DNA of 64,000 bases, from positions 1,240,001 to 1,304,000 of the forward strand of contig JAHREC010000016.1 in assembly GCA_020081605.1 (NCBI GenBank), written 5' to 3'. Origin of the DNA: Albifimbria verrucaria (taxonomy: Eukaryota; Ascomycota; Sordariomycetes; Hypocreales; Stachybotryaceae). Made by a program: the position numbers and the translations under genes. The notes beneath the pieces are model-generated. The model was not told where the DNA came from, did not search any database, and was given only the letters and a program-made list of their open reading frames with translations. This document shows positions 45,770-57,379 of the stretch, in pieces (within the stretch, counting starts at the first letter, position 1; each line of letters begins with the position of its first letter).

Positions 45770-47436
45770 ATTAAACGCGCCTCGCTCGTTACTTTTGGGA
45801 GCTAGCTATGACAACCAACATCTTGCCATTTAGTCAAACTTGTTGGTTGTCGAACCCAGATGCAAGTGTTGGTTGTAGGGTAGGTGACTACGCTGTGGCT
45901 TGTGATGTGTGGCTAGAGTTGGGCTTTTGAGGCTTGTGGCTTGCGTGCGTGACTGGACACCTGCCCGCAGCAGATATGCTGTGATAATGCACGCTAAACG
46001 ACAATACCTACAAGTACCTACCTACTGTATATATTTTCCATTGTTCATATAGTAAATCTTAAATAATAATATATCACACGATATTGTGGGCGACTTGCTC
46101 CTACCATACTTAGCAAAGCCATATTCATATTGTTATTGATGCAGTTTCTACGTAGTTTCTTGGTGTAATTATGTCATCAGGTCTTGGCTGGGCTGGATTG
46201 ACCTGGGTAATGAACCGAGGTCAGGCGACTAGAATGTACGGGATCGCCTAGCTGCAGATTCTATGGTCTGATGCAGAGAGCTTGAAACACTCCGGCGAAC
46301 GCTCAACACGGTCATGGAGGTGGTGACTTGTGCTTTGTTATTGCCTTGATTAGGATGCTTAGGGTAGGCACCGTGGTGAGACTGATTAGGCGCTTGACAG
46401 CCTGGTTTTGGTGGGACGAGCGGCCCAAGCCGGGGCCTGTTAGCTGAAACGAGCACTCGCGAATCGCCATCCAATCGTCCCTCCTCCACACCCCGACCCT
46501 GAGATCTGCACACATGGGCCCAGGCAATTTCAACCTCAATGCATCCTCTCTGCTGGCCGCCGATGATTGGGCCCGGCGCGCTACCGTTCGTTAGCACCTC
46601 TTCCCTCCCGCAACGTCTGGCGCCGCACCTCGCGTCCACCCCTGGCACTCGGACGGGACGGGGGCTTCGCTAGCCGCCAAACGCCTGCTGCTGCTTGGGC
46701 CCCGATGGCGATTGCAGCCATGAAACAATCCTGTGCTGGCCCGTCGATTTGCGTGCGAGCCTTGTCCGTCTCCGCCAGTTAGTCGCTGGTGTGTCTCAAT
46801 CGGTTGGCTCTGAGCCCACTCGTCCGGTTTCCTGCCTGACGCCGTGACCACGAATAGGAACAGCTTGCCGCCGACGGACCCATGGGTTCTTGCTTCACGT
46901 TTTTCTTTCTTGCAGAGCCTGCCGGGGTGCTTTGCTTTGGTTCGCTTCGCTTGGCTTCGTGACTGTTCTGACAATGGGCCTTCGGTGCTATTAAAGACCC
47001 TCCCGCCACCTCGTTCTTGTCCCCATTGTCCCGACACAGCAGCTATTGACCCCCATCGACAATGGTGTTTGTATGAACACGCAACAATCTTTCCCTTCCC
47101 TTTCGTAGTACTTTTCCTTGAGTCATTCACGCTTCTTCCTGCATAATACCCGGACTGGTTCCATCCGCTACTTTATCTGCCATCTACCCTTGCCCACTAT
47201 TGAATCTTCCTCTTTGATATACCTTGCGACGAACATCTCATCAGCCAAAGCGCATCTCTCGATCAATCACTCACTCACTCGACTGCTCGCTTGTGCAAAC
47301 TCCATATTCTTACATTTCAGCTACAGCCACTCTGTAAGTTAGGTCCGATGCCTCCTCAGGTGAAGTTCCTACATGCTAACAAGCTGTTAAGCTATATTTC
47401 GTCCCCACACGATTCGTTACTACAAAATCTACCAAG
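45770..47436. other. Intergenic and 5' leader at the compartment boundary
   Basis: About 1.7 kb. The left part is AT-rich (near 46020-46140); from about 46420 it becomes GC-rich and pyrimidine-rich, with CT tracts (CTTTCCCTTCCCTTTCG near 47090 and CTCGATCAATCACTCACTC near 47260) typical of leaders of well-expressed fungal genes. A GTAAGT..TTAAG stretch near 47332-47390 may be a 5'-UTR intron. No protein gene is supported; a 179-codon minus-strand frame at 46591-47130 looks like a shadow of GC-rich sequence. Confidence 0.45.
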
Positions 47437-48252
47437 ATGCCCATGGCCGTGTTCAAAAACGCCGCCTCCAAAGGCGTCGGCATGATCGTCCTGCAGGTCC
47501 TCCGGGTCCTCAGTGTCATTACCCTCCTTGCCTCGGTCGCCTCCTGCTGGCTCCTGATCATCAAGATCGAGCACAAGAGGAAGTGGTACCCCTTCGAGGG
47601 CGCCTCTCTTTTCTTCCTGAGCTGCTTGCCTCTCTTCCTTATCTTGTCTGAGTTCCCTATGGTTCGCTTTCTCAAGAATTACTTTCAGCGTGCCTGGCCT
47701 GCCGTCGGCCCTGAGGCTGGCCTCGGTTGGCTTGGCACAGGCATGGCAGTCATCGGCTGCAACCTCCTCGGCAAGCTGAACCAGCCTGCTTTTGACAGCA
47801 AGAAGATGGGAGAGTCATTCAGACAGCTCGTTATGGCCGCTGGTATTCTCAATCTCATTTTCGGCGTCCTCAACGTCATGTGCACCTTCATCTGGAGCGA
47901 CAGACAAGCCGGAGTCAGTGCCCGACAGGTTCGCTCTAAGGGCTCGCTCGCCGAACCATACGCCCCCGACCTGCCCAAGTACACCCTCGACGATTACCCT
48001 TCGAGATCTTCCTCTACCCGCAACGAAAAGACCCGAAGCAAGTTCATCTCCATGTTCTGGAAGGGCGAGGGCAACGAGCGACCCAACATCAGTGCTCCCA
48101 TGCCCACCCATCATGACTTCGACCGCACGTCGAGTGATGAGGAGCGTTTGAGCCCTATTGTGCCTGGCATCAAGCGCCCTGACACAGCTCTGCATCCGAT
48201 GCACGCTCGTGCAAGCAGTAGATACTCAGAGGCCAACATGTCCCGCTTCTAA
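47437..48252 (+). CDS. Four-TM fungal membrane protein (DUF7598-like)
   Basis: A single open frame of 271 codons with strong C-ending codon bias, unlike the accessory genes to the left. Four hydrophobic segments lie in the first 165 residues: GMIVLQVLRVLSVITLLAS (15-40), ASLFFLSCLPLFLILSEF (55-73), GLGWLGTGMAVIGCNLLG (95-112) and LVMAAGILNLIFGVLNVMC (131-149). A hydrophilic tail with LAEPYAPDLPKYTLDDYPS and phospho-type Ser-rich stretches ends RYSEANMSRF. The pattern fits the fungal DUF7598 family; function unknown. No frame errors. The start ATG has the context AAGATG and is preceded by a CT-rich leader. An upstream in-frame ATG is not present nearby. Confidence 0.75.
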   Translation: MPMAVFKNAASKGVGMIVLQVLRVLSVITLLASVASCWLLIIKIEHKRKWYPFEGASLFFLSCLPLFLILSEFPMVRFLKNYFQRAWPAVGPEAGLGWLGTGMAVIGCNLLGKLNQPAFDSKKMGESFRQLVMAAGILNLIFGVLNVMCTFIWSDRQAGVSARQVRSKGSLAEPYAPDLPKYTLDDYPSRSSSTRNEKTRSKFISMFWKGEGNERPNISAPMPTHHDFDRTSSDEERLSPIVPGIKRPDTALHPMHARASSRYSEANMSRF

Positions 48253-48673
48253 AGACGTTCGGGGCTGAGAAGGAAAATATCACTTCGTAGGGGAAGGCGT
48301 TCGGACATGGAGTTAGGGGACTTACGGTATAATTGGAATTGTCTTTCTTTATAACATCATTTGGCATGGATCAGATTGCTGCGATCACTCGTTGTCATCT
48401 AAATACACACATTCATTAATATGACCATCACTTTTCAACTGCCATTCACTGGTTGTTTTAATTCCGTGATTTTAAAATCTTTCTTGTGATGTGAACTGAA
48501 TCTTTTGACCCGACATGTTCACGCTGCCGCCTCCGAAGCCCCTTCCATACTCGATCTGAAAGATGTTTCAACAGTGAATGACTTTTCGCAGCAGTTGAAT
48601 AAGGGTCTATAGCATATAATAATGTCGCCCAATAATCATAGGACAGCAGCTCCAGCAGTCCAATCATGACTTG

Positions 48674-48747
48674 TCCCCTGTAGCTCAGTTGGCTAGAGCG
48701 TCCGACTGTTAATCGGGAGGTCGACAGTTCAAGCCTGTCCGGGGAGC
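48674..48747 (+). tRNA. tRNA-Asn (anticodon GTT)
   Basis: D-arm GCTCAGTTGGCTAGAGC, anticodon loop CTGTTAA (GTT) closed by TCCGA/TCGGG, variable AGGTC, T-arm GACAG-TTCAAGC-CTGTC. The acceptor pairs TCCCCTG with CGGGGAG but leaves a C-A mismatch and G-T wobbles. The A-box and B-box (AGTTCAAGCC) sequences are near consensus. No intron. Confidence 0.85.
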
Positions 48748-49620
48748 AATTCGTTTCTTTTTGCCGAATTTTTTTGCGGTATTTTGAGACAGATGAATCA
48801 GGGCCTAGTCAGTTATGGGTCACATCACTGAAACTTGGTTGACCCAAATTGGCAAACCTTGGCGATGGAATGAGCGAGCACATGGAAGCTATCAAGTGGA
48901 AAGCAAACGGGAGAATTGATAGATCACACACAAAGTATTTCTGATTTTTTTATTCCTTTTAACTTGCATTAACGATAGTTTTTAAGTTGCCTAAAAGAAA
49001 GTTATCAAACACTATTTCCTTTCACTGCAACTGCACCTTGTTGTACAGCTTGTGCGGCAGATGTCCAGCGACATCAATGCGAGACGGGCACGTGACCCCT
49101 CCCTATCAGGCAAAGCCCACTCTCTTACCCACTTCAACAATCAAGTGTTTGTGACGACCTCTCTTCTTTGCTCCTTCACTTCTCCTTCATCCACGACGCC
49201 GTGCTCCAACTCACGCGACACATCCCCCTCCTCGACGATACCCTCCCTGGTACGCAGTAATCGCTTCGCTCTGTGGAGCTCCCATAATCATAGGAAGGAT
49301 CAGGCGGCCGCTGCAGCTTACGCTTGCGCATATTCTCTAGACGATTGTGTGCTGTTTTGTGATCAAGGGCTTCGTTTGGGTTGCTCTGGTTTAGTGGTGC
49401 ATTGAGGCTAGGCTGTGGATGGACGGCGGCCGCTCAAGGTCTTCTGGAATAAACTCCACCGCATTAGAATTCGTTCTCTGAGTGTCTGTTGTTCCTGTCG
49501 TCTTCGCTGCCTTGACGGTGGCTGGACCGGTCGGCTTGTGTTCCTCCTTTTCACATCCATCGCATATCTACACTCCCTTCCCATCTGCACCTCTAATATA
49601 TCTCTTGCACAACGTCAGAC
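48748..49620. promoter_or_regulatory. Promoter and leader of PCF11
   Basis: About 0.9 kb with a T-run just after the tRNA (48761-48775, likely Pol III terminator) and a CT-rich leader before ATG 49621. A downstream part near 49440-49600 is transcribed-looking but has no supported protein. Confidence 0.45.
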
Positions 49621-51858
49621 ATGGCGTCCGAATCAGCAGAGGTGGCCGAGGACTACCGGCTTGCCTTGGAAGACCTTTCCTCTAATATGCGCTTCGAAAT
49701 CAGCAACTTGACTGTGATTGCGAGGGAGAACACTGAACATGCCTTGGCCATCGCCGAGGTTCTGCAGCAGCACATCCTAAAGGTAAGAACATACCCGTAT
49801 AGACGTACCTTGACGAAAACCTATGCCATCTGACCTGGCTATTCCTGTGTCCATCAGTTGACTGACATGTTGGCAGGCGCCTCCCAACAAGAAGCTGCCA
49901 GCGCTATACGTATTGGACTCCATCGTAAAAAACGTCGGCACCCCTACACGCTTTACTTCGGTCGCAACCTTTTCAAGACTTTTATGGAGTCTTACGCAGT
50001 TGTCGATAACAATATCCGACGGAAGATGGAGGAGATGCTGCGGACGTGGAAAGATCCGGTCCCTGGCTCTATGGATACGAGGCCGGTGTTCTCGCATGAG
50101 CTGGTCCGACCTATTGAGAATGCTCTCATGAAGGCGAGGGCTGCGAGCATGCCGCAGCAGGGACAGTTGCCGGGACGGCCGCGCTCAGCCATGATGCCTC
50201 ACCGAAACACGCCCACCCTCCTGGAATGCGACCTACAGGCACGCCAACCGGCTACCCAGCACAGCCTTACCCCCAACACGGCGCCATGCCTGGCCAGGTG
50301 CCTTATCCCGGTCAACAAGTAAGTTCACTCATGACCTTGGTTAGAATAGCTGCTGACTCCCCATCAAGGGCACCTTCTACCCCCTCAATCAGCCGGCCAA
50401 CCCATCAGCTCGATTCCAGCTCTTCTCCAGCTCTCTGGCTCAGGATCATACGGGTCAGCAGCGGCGGGACCGCCTGCCCCGGCTGGAATAAGCGTAGAGA
50501 CCCTGAAAATGACATTCAGAATCTGATTGTTGCCATGAGGGCTGAGTTCTCGCAGAACCCTCATGATGCTAGCCTTCAAAACAGATTAAAAGCATTACTG
50601 GATCTCCAGGGCGTCTTGCAGCGCACAAGCCTGCCGCCGGATCAGTTGGAGCTCATTAAGACCAAAGTAACTGAACTCGCTGCCGTGACGATGAGGGCGA
50701 CTCCCGCCCAGAACTCTACCCCAACCCCAGCACTCGTACCACCACAGGCGCATCCAGCTCCAGCGCCCTCTGCTTCCGTAACTCCGTCTGCCGCGCCCGC
50801 GGCCCTTTCCAGGCTCCGCAGGTGACGCTGGACTCGCTCCTTGGCCCGGGGCGTTGGCGGCTTTACTGGCGAGGCAGTCGGCCACGCCGCAGAACACAAC
50901 CCCTAACCCTCCGTACAACAGCTCTGCAATCCGATCACCACCTCCTGCGCAGGCTGAGCTCCCGAAGCCACCAGCGCCTGCTCCCACGCCCGCAGCGCCC
51001 GGCAACCCTCTTGACCTGTTGGAGAAGCTTCGCCAAGCCGGGCTTCTTCCATCGACAGGAACGCCACCAAACGGCGGGACGCCGGTGCCACCTCCGGCAG
51101 CGTTTCCCCGAACCTAGCCAGCATTCTCTCGCAAGCAAAGGCCAATTCTGCTCTCCCGGGCATCAGTACACCAACCAGGCCGCTGTTTGATTCTGCAGCG
51201 CTTAAGCAACAGTGAGTTCCTTCAGTTTGTAACTTGACAATTGCCTCAAGCTAATACGTATCCAGGTTCAACCTGGTTGCCATCTCGGCCCTCTATGATG
51301 ATCTTGGTGTTCCCTGCACGCAGTGTGGTAGGCGGTTCAAGTCAGACGAGGAGGGCAGAAAGAAGAAGACGGCACACATGGACTGGCACTTCAAAGTTCA
51401 CCAGAGAAGCACCGAGGCGGAGAAGAGGGGAACGCACCGGAGCTGGTATGTCGATAGCCAGGTAAGCAAGCTCCTAGATGCTCGTTTCGAACGAACAGCG
51501 ACTAATATTGTAATAGGATTGGCTTAAGTCACGGGAAGTGGTCGACACAGAACATGTCCAGGCTACAGAAGAATCCTCAACTCAGGACTCAAAGGGACCT
51601 GCAGGTTTCCGGCCCAAATACATTCCCGTTCCTGATGCTAGCAGCGGAATCAATAATGTGTGCCCGATTTGCCAGGATAGGTTCGAGAACCAGTGGCTGG
51701 ATGCAGCACAGGAGTGGGTATGGCTGGACGCAGTGCTAGTGGGCAACCGAGCCTACCACGCATCCTGCCATTCAGAAGCTACAAGAGACCGTGACGGGAC
51801 ACCAGGACCTTCACGAAGAACACCGGAGCCGATTCTAGGAAAAGAAAAGCGGAAGTGA
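49621..51858 (+). CDS. PCF11: PCF11-type pre-mRNA cleavage factor IA subunit
   Basis: Nuclear mRNA 3'-end processing and transcription termination factor. Residues about 8-135 form the Pol II CTD-interacting domain: EDYRLALEDLSSNMRFEISN, an intron (49781-49876), PPNKKLPALYVLDSIVKNV, LYFGRNLFKTFMESY and KMEEMLRTWKD. A proline/glutamine-rich middle follows, with ENDIQNLIVAMRAEFSQNP-type helix and LLDLQGVLQRTSLPPDQL. The C-terminal region has the Zn-binding parts CTQCGRRFKSDEEGRKKKTA with MDWHFKVH, and CPICQDRFENQW with H..C further on. Introns at about 50320-50368, 51212-51266 and 51462-51517. At least five one-base deletions are inferred (runs 49941-49944, 50216-50218, 50506-50509, 50848-50851, 51106-51109). 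About 650 residues. The gene must be intact in a living cell, which makes it a good ruler for sequence quality. Confidence 0.9.
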
Positions 51859-52608
51859 GCATATCATCACCAAAGGTTCGGTCACTGAAGACATCAGCTT
51901 AGAGGACTTTTTACAACTCAAGTTCAGCACGGAGGCATTTTCAATAAGCGATGTAGAGCGTCTAGTGGGATAGGGAATATCCCCAGAGATGGAATATCCA
52001 ACAAATGCATGGTTTTGGCGTTCCGGGATGCATTGCGAGCAGCAACATTGCCCTCGGGTTGTATTGTAGTGGCTAACTTATTTCATGGGCGGTGGTGGCT
52101 GGTTTGAGGGGGCAGCGAGGGAGATAGGCCATGTCGATAGACATATATAACGGAGGTTTCAAACATAAAAATAGCATTAATTATCTTGAGGCTGTGAGAT
52201 GTGGTTTAGTAGCGAGAGTGAAGAATGGTTGTTAGTGAGTGATGTGTGTTTGGTGATTATGATGATGATAGGACAGCAATGTGATGTCATTGGCCAATTG
52301 TGAAATGATGAACATCACGAATCAACAGGGAACGGAACATAATAAGTACAGCCAGAGGCTGTATTTTAATGGCTAGATCGTGATTGAAGCAGTTGACTAC
52401 CTTAGCTTGGCATGCAGGTACCGACATGAGAGTGGGATTAGGTACTAGGTAGGTCGTTTCTACCCCAGCAATGATGATGATGCTTGTCACGCCTTATCTT
52501 ATCAGAAACATAACATTTTCCAACCGCGTCCGTGCTGCGAAACCACTTTAGCTCACCCGCGAAGCTTCCCAGTGCACGCTCAACGAACCGCTTCAACATC
52601 CGCCAACC
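51859..52608. other. Intergenic between PCF11 and MGS1
   Basis: About 0.75 kb. 3' flank of PCF11 and promoter of MGS1; contains a simple ATGATGATG-type patch near 52258-52268 and 52471-52481. No gene seen. Confidence 0.4.
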
Positions 52609-54266
52609 ATGGCGGTGGATTGCCCCATCTGCAGCAAGCCCGTCAAACCCTCCGAGATCAACAACCACCTCGACTCGAATTGCACCAGCTTCATCCTCGA
52701 CAAAGACCCCACGCCTCCGCAGTCCCAGGCCAACGGCGCCGCCGCCCCGTCAACCCAGAAGCGCTCCGCTTCCAGCTTCTTCTCTACGCCGGCGCCGAAG
52801 CGGGTTAATGCCGACGGCAATGTCTTCACGCCGGCGGTGAATGGGTCGCAGGCGCAGGCCGTCACGGGCAAGAAGCGGAGCTTTGAGGAGGGTCCCGGCG
52901 CGGGCAACACGACGCCCGTAGCGTCGACCAAGAGGGCACAGGACGGGAGCCTGCCCCTCCACCTGCCAGGCATCGAGGAGGAGGCTAGGGTGGTGAAGAG
53001 GACAAAGACGAATAGGGCTGCGCCGCTGGCCGAGAGGATGCGGCCGCAGACCCTCGACGACGTACATGGACAGGAACTCGTCGGGCCGAACGGCGTCCTA
53101 CGGTCCCTGATCGAATCGAACCGAGTCCCATCCATGATCCTCTGGGGCGCCTCCGGCACGGGCAAGACGACAATCGCCCGCTGCATAGCACACATGGTCG
53201 GCAGCCGCTTCGTCGAGCTCAACGCCACCAGCTCCGGCGTCTCGGAGTGCAAGAAGATCTTCCACGAAGCGGCCAACGAAGAGGCCCTCACCGGCCGCAA
53301 GACCATCATCTTCTGCGACGAGATCCACCGCTTCAACAAGGCGCAGCAGGACGTCTTCCTCAAGCCCGTCGAGGCCGGCACCGTCACCCTCATCGGCGCC
53401 ACCACCGAGAACCCCTCCTTCAAGGTCGTCAACGCGCTGCTGTCGCGCTGCCGCACCTTCACCCTCCAGTCGCTTACCGTGGAGGACATCAGCGCCATCT
53501 TGAAGCGGGCCATCAAGGCGGAGGAGGGGACGTATCCGCCCACGTCCTTGATTGACGACGAGATGATCGCGTATCTTGCCCGTTTCAGCGACGGGGATGC
53601 CCGCACTGCGCTGAACCTGCTGGAGCTTGCTCTGTCTCTTACGACGAGGGAGGGCATCACGCAGCAGGATATCAAGGCCTCGCTCACTAAGACGCTTGTG
53701 TACGACCGCGCTGGTGACCAGCATTACGACACTATATCTGCTTTCCACAAGTCCGTGCGTGGCAACGATCCGGACGCCGCGCTGTATTACCTCGCTCGAA
53801 TGCTTCAATCAGGCGAAGACCCCTCTTCATCGCCCGCCGCATGGTCGTCATCGCGTCCGAGGACGTCGGCCTCGCAGACAATACCCTTCTCCCGCTCGCC
53901 ACGGCCACCTACACAGCCACCCAGCAGATCGGCATGCCCGAGGCCCGTATCCCGCTCGCTCACTGCACCGTCGCTCTGTGCCTGGCCCCCAAGAGCACCC
54001 GCGCCTACCGCGCCCTCAACGCCGCCTACGCTGCCCTCCGCGAACCAGGTGTCGCGGCCCTACCAGTCCCTGTGCATCTGCGTAACGCTCCAACCCGCTT
54101 GATGCGCGACCTCGGCTACGGTGCCGAGTACAAGTACCCGCCCAACTACCGCGACGGCCTTGTCCGCCAGACCTATCTCCCAGACGACCTCGTGGGCAGG
54201 AAGTTCCTCGACGATCTGGATCTGGGGACCGAGATCGACCAGGACTTGGAGGCGGCTGGGCCGTAA
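52609..54266 (+). CDS. MGS1: MGS1/WRNIP1 AAA+ ATPase
   Basis: Replication-stress AAA+ protein (yeast Mgs1, human WRNIP1, bacterial MgsA/RarA). Residues 4-30 hold a UBZ4 zinc finger, CPICSKPVKPSEINNHLDSN plus a further Cys, that would bind ubiquitin. Then a disordered linker, and from about residue 140 the AAA module: AERMRPQTLDDVHGQELVG, Walker A WGASGTGKTTIARC (about 53140-53185), Walker B FCDEIHRFNKAQQD (about 53310-53350), sensor 1 GATTENPSF, arginine-finger region LSRC, and the MgsA C-terminal part (DGDARTALNLLELAL, ASEDVGLADNTLLPLATATY, NYRDGLVRQTYLPDDL). The frame breaks at CCCC 53820-53823; one C restores GEDPLFIARRM. No introns evident. About 552 residues, the usual length. Confidence 0.92.
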
Positions 54267-54560
54267 AAACATGTTGTATTTGGGGCTCTGTACAAAATCC
54301 GATTCTATCAGGCGTTGGGTAAAAGGCACGGATCTGGAAAGGAATCATCAGGAGACACTCGGTCTGGACACAAGGGGTATGTTGGATCGAACACGACACG
54401 TGAAAAATGATGTATCCATAGCATTGCGTATATAGAAGAATGATACCTATCCATAATCAAATCGCCACGCCCGCTCATGCTATATATCCGAGCGCCATTT
54501 CTTTACCAAAAAAAATCCACACCAACGCCAAAAATGCCCAGGTTTTTTGTTACAAGGTCG

Positions 54561-56969
54561 TCAAGCATCATCTTGCGTCAAGTCTATCATGGAGACGTCG
54601 CTCCATCTCGCCACTGCGGTTCTAATGCCGCGACTGCGCAGGCGGGCCGTCTCCCTGTCAATCACTGCATCCACCTCGTGCTCTTCGACTTCCACCTCTC
54701 TGAAAAATCCGATATCACTTGTTCTTGGTACGAGGAGTTTCTTCACTGCGGGCAAACCAGAATGGGGGCCGGATTCTGACTTCATCTGGTTTCGCTTGCT
54801 CGACGAGGCAGATTGGAGAGCGGATGAAGAACTTTGGACGGGAGACGGCGGCTTCATAGGTGATGAGGTGACTTCAAGAAAGTCATCAAAATCGTCCCTC
54901 TCATCAGTGTGGATACTCCCACTCGCAGAGTCTTTTCGTGTACTGGGAAACATGCCAGCTCCATATTTGGTCCTCGTCGCAAACATGTCCAGTGTCATCT
55001 GCTTATATCTTCCCTCCTGGGATGCCTTCGGGGTAAAATGCTCTGGACGTTTGTTTCGCGAGCTCTTAGTTAGCGTCTCCGCGCTGCTCGAGGAGCCATT
55101 GGATAAGACCCAGGATCCTTGCTGCGCGAAGTGAACCGGGGCCTTGGAGAGGAGAAATTGGCGCATCTGGGGGCTAGACGATATGAGTATGGGCTCTGGG
55201 AAGCTGGCATCCGGGGTCCTAGGTGCCACTGGTGAGTTCTCGATCGTCCTGAAGGGATCTCGAGACACCAAGTCTCTCTTGGCCGAGGGCTGCTTACTTG
55301 GCTCTCGAGGAGGTGTTTGAGGACGGCGTAGAAGCGGCTTAGGTGCTCGCAAGTCTTTTGGTTCTTTTGGTTGCATTGGTTTACTGATGGGTGCAGCAGA
55401 CGAAGACGAAGCGTTTGCCTTCGAAATTTTGACAAACTGATCAAGAGTACTAGGCGGTACAGCGGGAGCCTTCTTGCCTCGAGTTGCGGCTACCTTCTTT
55501 GGGGATTTGCGGACCGTCTTAGCCAGCTGAGCCTCTTCCCAAGCTTGAACTGTTGCCGGTGCGGTCTTTTTGGCAACTTCTTCCAGAACCCAAACTAGGT
55601 CAGGTTTCGAAATATCATAGACTTTTCCGGCAGATTGTGATGATTGTGCGAGCGAGTCGGCTGCTTCGAATTCATCGTCGCTGTTGAGTGCTAGCCCATC
55701 ACGGCCATAAGCCGTAGTCTCCTCGACTTCCTGAGAGACATCGATAGGTACAATCTCTTGAGGGACGTAAGCAAGCCGTAGTTCAGGTGTCGCATCAGCA
55801 CTGAAGTGAGTGCGTCTCCCTGAGATCCGCTTGATATGACCCTCAGCTTCTGGGTGTCCTTTCCAAAGCCTGTGCACTAACAAGGCGGGTGCCAGTTTTC
55901 GAACAAGGTAAATAGCGCCTGCACGGAAATCCCAGGCAAAAGTTTCGCGAGCGAATTCTCGGAGCCCAAGGACGTCTGGGTCACCGGTATTACTGAGCTT
56001 CTGTCTGATGGCATCTAAGCTTGCCAAGGGCGAAACCACCGGATGCGTGTAGTAACGCAGAACTTCGAGATTGGGAAAGTTTTCGGGAATGGTCAAAGCC
56101 TTATGCTTGGTACGGAAGTGCCGCCCTTCGTTGGTCCGAAGCTCATGGATGAGGGACTCTCGCCAGGCTCGCATGCCAGCCTCGTCAGAAGCCTTCAGTC
56201 GACATATCGATTTGCCAAAGCCAGCCTTGGCAGCTTCACACGCCACTTTGACACCACAGCCGGGAATTCCGTCGGGCAGGTAGTCTCCTCCACTCATGAG
56301 AGCGACCAAAACCATTCCCTCACGACCAAGACCGGTCTCGGCGATATTCAGGTTATCCGTATCGTATAACGAGACATGCGTCGGCGTGGAGCCTTTCCCT
56401 CGGCGCTCCAGTTTCGTAAAGTTTTGGTGCAGCCAAACATGATGGTGTCGACATCTTCGCTAAGAACGGCATCAACAATGCCGTTGCTTTGGAGCAATGC
56501 ACATTCTGCCTCGGCCTCGCCTGGCGCATCGTGGGTGGCAAACCCAAATAATCGGATTAGGCGTTTGGCTTGCTCCGCGCCAACTGTATCTCCTCTTCCG
56601 GTTCTCTTGTTGCGCTTGAAAGCTGGTTTTTAGGGCCATCAAAGACGAATATTGGCTGAATAGGGGTTCCGAGGAGACGGAGGAGACGGAAGAAGAGCGT
56701 CCTTATTGCTGGGTTTGTCCCACCTAGAAGAGTCAGAACGCAAGGCAGTAAAGCGAGGTAGGAACAAACCTCGTGCTGCTTGCGCTTGAAACTGCCAGAT
56801 GGCAATATCGATGGCAAGGCGGTAGGGCCGACCATGGCTTTGATAGCCCTCGGCAGCAAGCTTCGCAAGAGAAACCCTCTGCCCGGGGCCCAGTTCACGG
56901 TAGATGCTGCCATCGGTGAGCTAATGACCATGCGCCGATACTCAGAATGACCTACCCTTTGATACCCAT
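54561..56969 (-). CDS. YEN1: YEN1/GEN1-type XPG-family Holliday junction resolvase
   Basis: Structure-selective nuclease of the Rad2/XPG family. N-terminal MGIKG (ATG 56969) is split by a small intron from IYRELGPGQRVSLAKLAAEG; RLAIDIAIWQFQAQAARG carries a metal-binding Asp; QPIFVFDGPKKPAFKRNKR follows, and the internal nuclease motif is HDAPGEAEAECALLQSNGIV then LSEDVDTIMFG. MSGGDYLPDGIPGCGVKVA is the helix-hairpin-helix and last acid. A chromo-like region (about residues 330-400) and a long hydrophilic tail end DLTQDDA, with a large Ser/Lys-rich linker. Introns at about 56917-56955 and 56722-56770. Breaks at TTTTT 56627-56631 and CC 56392-56393 each need one base. About 790 residues. Convergent with MGS1 (294 nt apart) and divergent from the Arp10 gene. 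Confidence 0.88.
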
Positions 56970-57379
56970 TGAGCCAAGCTAAGCCCGTAAGCCAGCGGGC
57001 TGTGGCGTGGTCGGCAAAGTCTTGCTGGTGATGGTGGTGATGAGTGAGTGACGTTGAACGATTGTGTCGCTGCGGTTACCGTCGTTAATTGTTGACTTAC
57101 CGTAAAGGATTGGGTGCATGTAGAGGGTGGCGGGCTTATCTTATCGATAAGACAACTCGGCGCTAACAAGTACCAAGGTCACAAAGAAAGTGAACAATGG
57201 AAAGGGATGCAGTGCAGTGAAGCTAGTGCAGGGCACCTAAGTTACATGTTTGCCTTGCTATACTGTAATGAGTTCCAAGTGAATGAAACCGCCATTTATG
57301 AATCCGTTCAATTGAACTCATGGGCACAAGCCGAAACTACCCACATCTGACATGACGCATTTGAAGCCATCATAGGACC
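56970..57379. promoter_or_regulatory. Bidirectional promoter of YEN1 and the Arp10-like gene
   Basis: Only about 410 nt separate two divergent start codons, so regulatory elements are shared. A near-palindromic GGCTTATCTTATCGATAAG lies near 57130-57150 and contains a GATA/CTTATC pair on both strands, a candidate GATA-factor site (inference). Confidence 0.5.

Noticed and set aside
46591..47130. A 179-codon minus-strand protein
   Set aside because: Composition is Arg/Gly/Lys-rich without domains, and it overlaps the GC-rich leader of the 47437 gene; likely a shadow.
52593..53687. A 364-codon minus-strand frame over MGS1
   Set aside because: It is the antisense of a strongly codon-biased AAA+ gene whose plus-strand motifs are unmistakable.
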